A stretch of DNA of 64,000 bases from the NCBI GenBank assembly GCA_034620365.1, contig JAQGEQ010000081.1, positions 585,742 through 649,741 on the forward strand, in the 5' to 3' direction. This DNA comes from Pegea sp. RAD2-039 (lineage: Eukaryota; Chordata; Thaliacea; Salpida; Salpidae). Each line of letters starts with the position of its first letter. Position 1 is the stretch's first letter. Position numbers and translations under genes: made by a program. Below are positions 62,917 to 64,000 of this stretch, one piece after another. The notes under the pieces are model-generated. The model was given only the letters and a program-made list of their open reading frames with translations. It did no database searches and was not told the DNA's origin.

Positions 62917-63764
62917 TCACGGTTCAGTAATTTTAATTTGTAAATAAAACAAAAACAAAACTACAAATTAAAATGAATTTAATGATCATGAACTCTACAG
63001 ATAAAAAAAGCATCAAATTAAAAGAAAGAAATGAAAAATCTTTAATCAGAAATATACATCTTATATTTAAAATAAACGTTTTTAGTAACAACATCTAATT
63101 AAATAGTTAAATAACTATGCCAATAAATAATAAATCATAATCACAATATACACAAAGTACTATAAAATTTATACAGAGAAAATTGTTAATCTATTTATGA
63201 ATAAAAGAAAGTTAGTTTGGAAAAAGAGATAGACACAAGAAATTTAATCGAGCGTACCTTAATCAGTGAAGATAGAAAAGAGACAGAAGAGTTGAGACTT
63301 TTAATGAGTTTATTTGATTCTAAACTGTTTTGTTTGTTTGTAAATTAGTTCTACAAAAACTCAGTAAAAACTCAATTTTATAAACTGGCGATCTCAAAAC
63401 ATCTGAACCAAATATTAAAATTAAACAGAATAATTGCATAATTTCCATTTCATTTATGATATAAAGTATTAATCGATAAGTTATTTAGTATCTAATTAAT
63501 TTGATTAAGATTTTTTCATAATTCTCTACTACTAGTAGTGTTTATGTATTACACAAATAGTTTTCACGACAATCAGCATGGACATATTGCACAATTAACA
63601 TTTGTTGATTAGAATTAACTAATGATTAGGGTTGATAGTTAATATTTAGTTCATTCATATGAGTTTTTGTAGACTGAGATTAAAAAGGAATTATTTCAAA
63701 TGTGAGTTGATCAATGAAGATGAAGTGATTTCCTTCACTTCATTCACAAATTCTCGTCTTCACA

Positions 63765-64000
63765 AGACTTTGTGGGCTGGATTCTGAGCTGCCAATTCAT
63801 AGACCAGTTTTCCAAATTGTGCAGTTTAGTTTAAAGTTTTGAAGAATTGCAACATAATAGCTTGATATCATCTGCATACACAAACACTCTGACATCATCT
63901 ACTGCTACTAGTCTTCTGATGACGTCTTCAATGAAAATTAAAAAGAGAAGGAGGCCCAGAACAGAACCCTGTGGAACACCCCTAGTGATTTGACTAGAAA
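63765..64000 (-). pseudogene. LINE reverse transcriptase fragment, copy B, runs off the window
   Basis: On the minus strand it reads TRGVPQGSVLGLLLF, then IEDVIRRLVAVDD and VYADDIKLL, followed by a stop after NSSKL, so it is inactive. It is homologous to 17394-17640 and continues beyond the right edge of the window. Confidence 0.9.

Larger units (their letters stand above)
57398..63928. repeat. Segmental duplication copy B (partner 18091-24505)
   Basis: Nearly identical to copy A, in direct orientation, about 39.4 kb downstream. Differences are scattered single bases, small indels and a 114-bp insertion at 59526-59639. Beyond 63928 it continues into more LINE sequence where copy A meets the minisatellite. 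Confidence 0.95.

Overview
This window is eukaryotic nuclear DNA. It is strongly AT-rich, it has genes split by short GT-AG introns (48-58 bp) with clean reading frames across the junctions, and it carries C2H2 zinc-finger genes, a CR1/Jockey-type LINE, a tRNA-derived SINE and a minisatellite. The compact introns and metazoan-type CUL3 and zinc-finger proteins suggest a small-intron invertebrate. A nematode-like animal is one possibility, but the sequence alone does not settle the species.

Most of the 64 kb is a mosaic of long, diverged, shuffled copies of the same few-kilobase repeat blocks, so almost every non-genic stretch has one to four relatives elsewhere in the window, mostly direct and sometimes inverted. 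The largest recent event is a 6.4-6.5 kb segmental duplication, 18091-24505 and 57398-63928. Each copy carries a ten-exon CUL3-like gene (20583-22701 and 60007-62125) that keeps the BTB-adaptor-binding N-terminal half but stops before the RBX1-binding and neddylation domains. A third, broken CUL3 fragment lies at 29226-29927.

The second gene family is C2H2 zinc fingers on the minus strand. There are three open copies with 7, 4 and 3 fingers (10240-11022, 26778-27308, 42171-42617) and two broken remnants (1915-2014, 33372-33532). All sit in the same amplified flanking sequence, share a constant N-terminal region of about 65 residues and end in FIKSVQ.

Mobile elements: a 5'-truncated LINE (16516-17724), two LINE fragments at the ends of the segmental duplication (24341-24505, 63765-64000), and a tRNA-derived SINE with a 28-nt poly(A) tail (55873-56086). 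The last 53 nt of the SINE match the 3' end of the LINE in this window, so the two look like a SINE/LINE pair. Two degenerate tRNA-Gly-like sequences lie at 7535-7605 and 13258-13328. A 20-bp-unit minisatellite (24506-25563) sits exactly where three repeat blocks meet.

The most notable candidate is the duplicated, truncated CUL3. If expressed it could bind BTB proteins without recruiting RBX1, but its stop codon lies inside a retained splice donor and the changes between copies look nearly neutral, so decaying partial duplicates are at least as likely.
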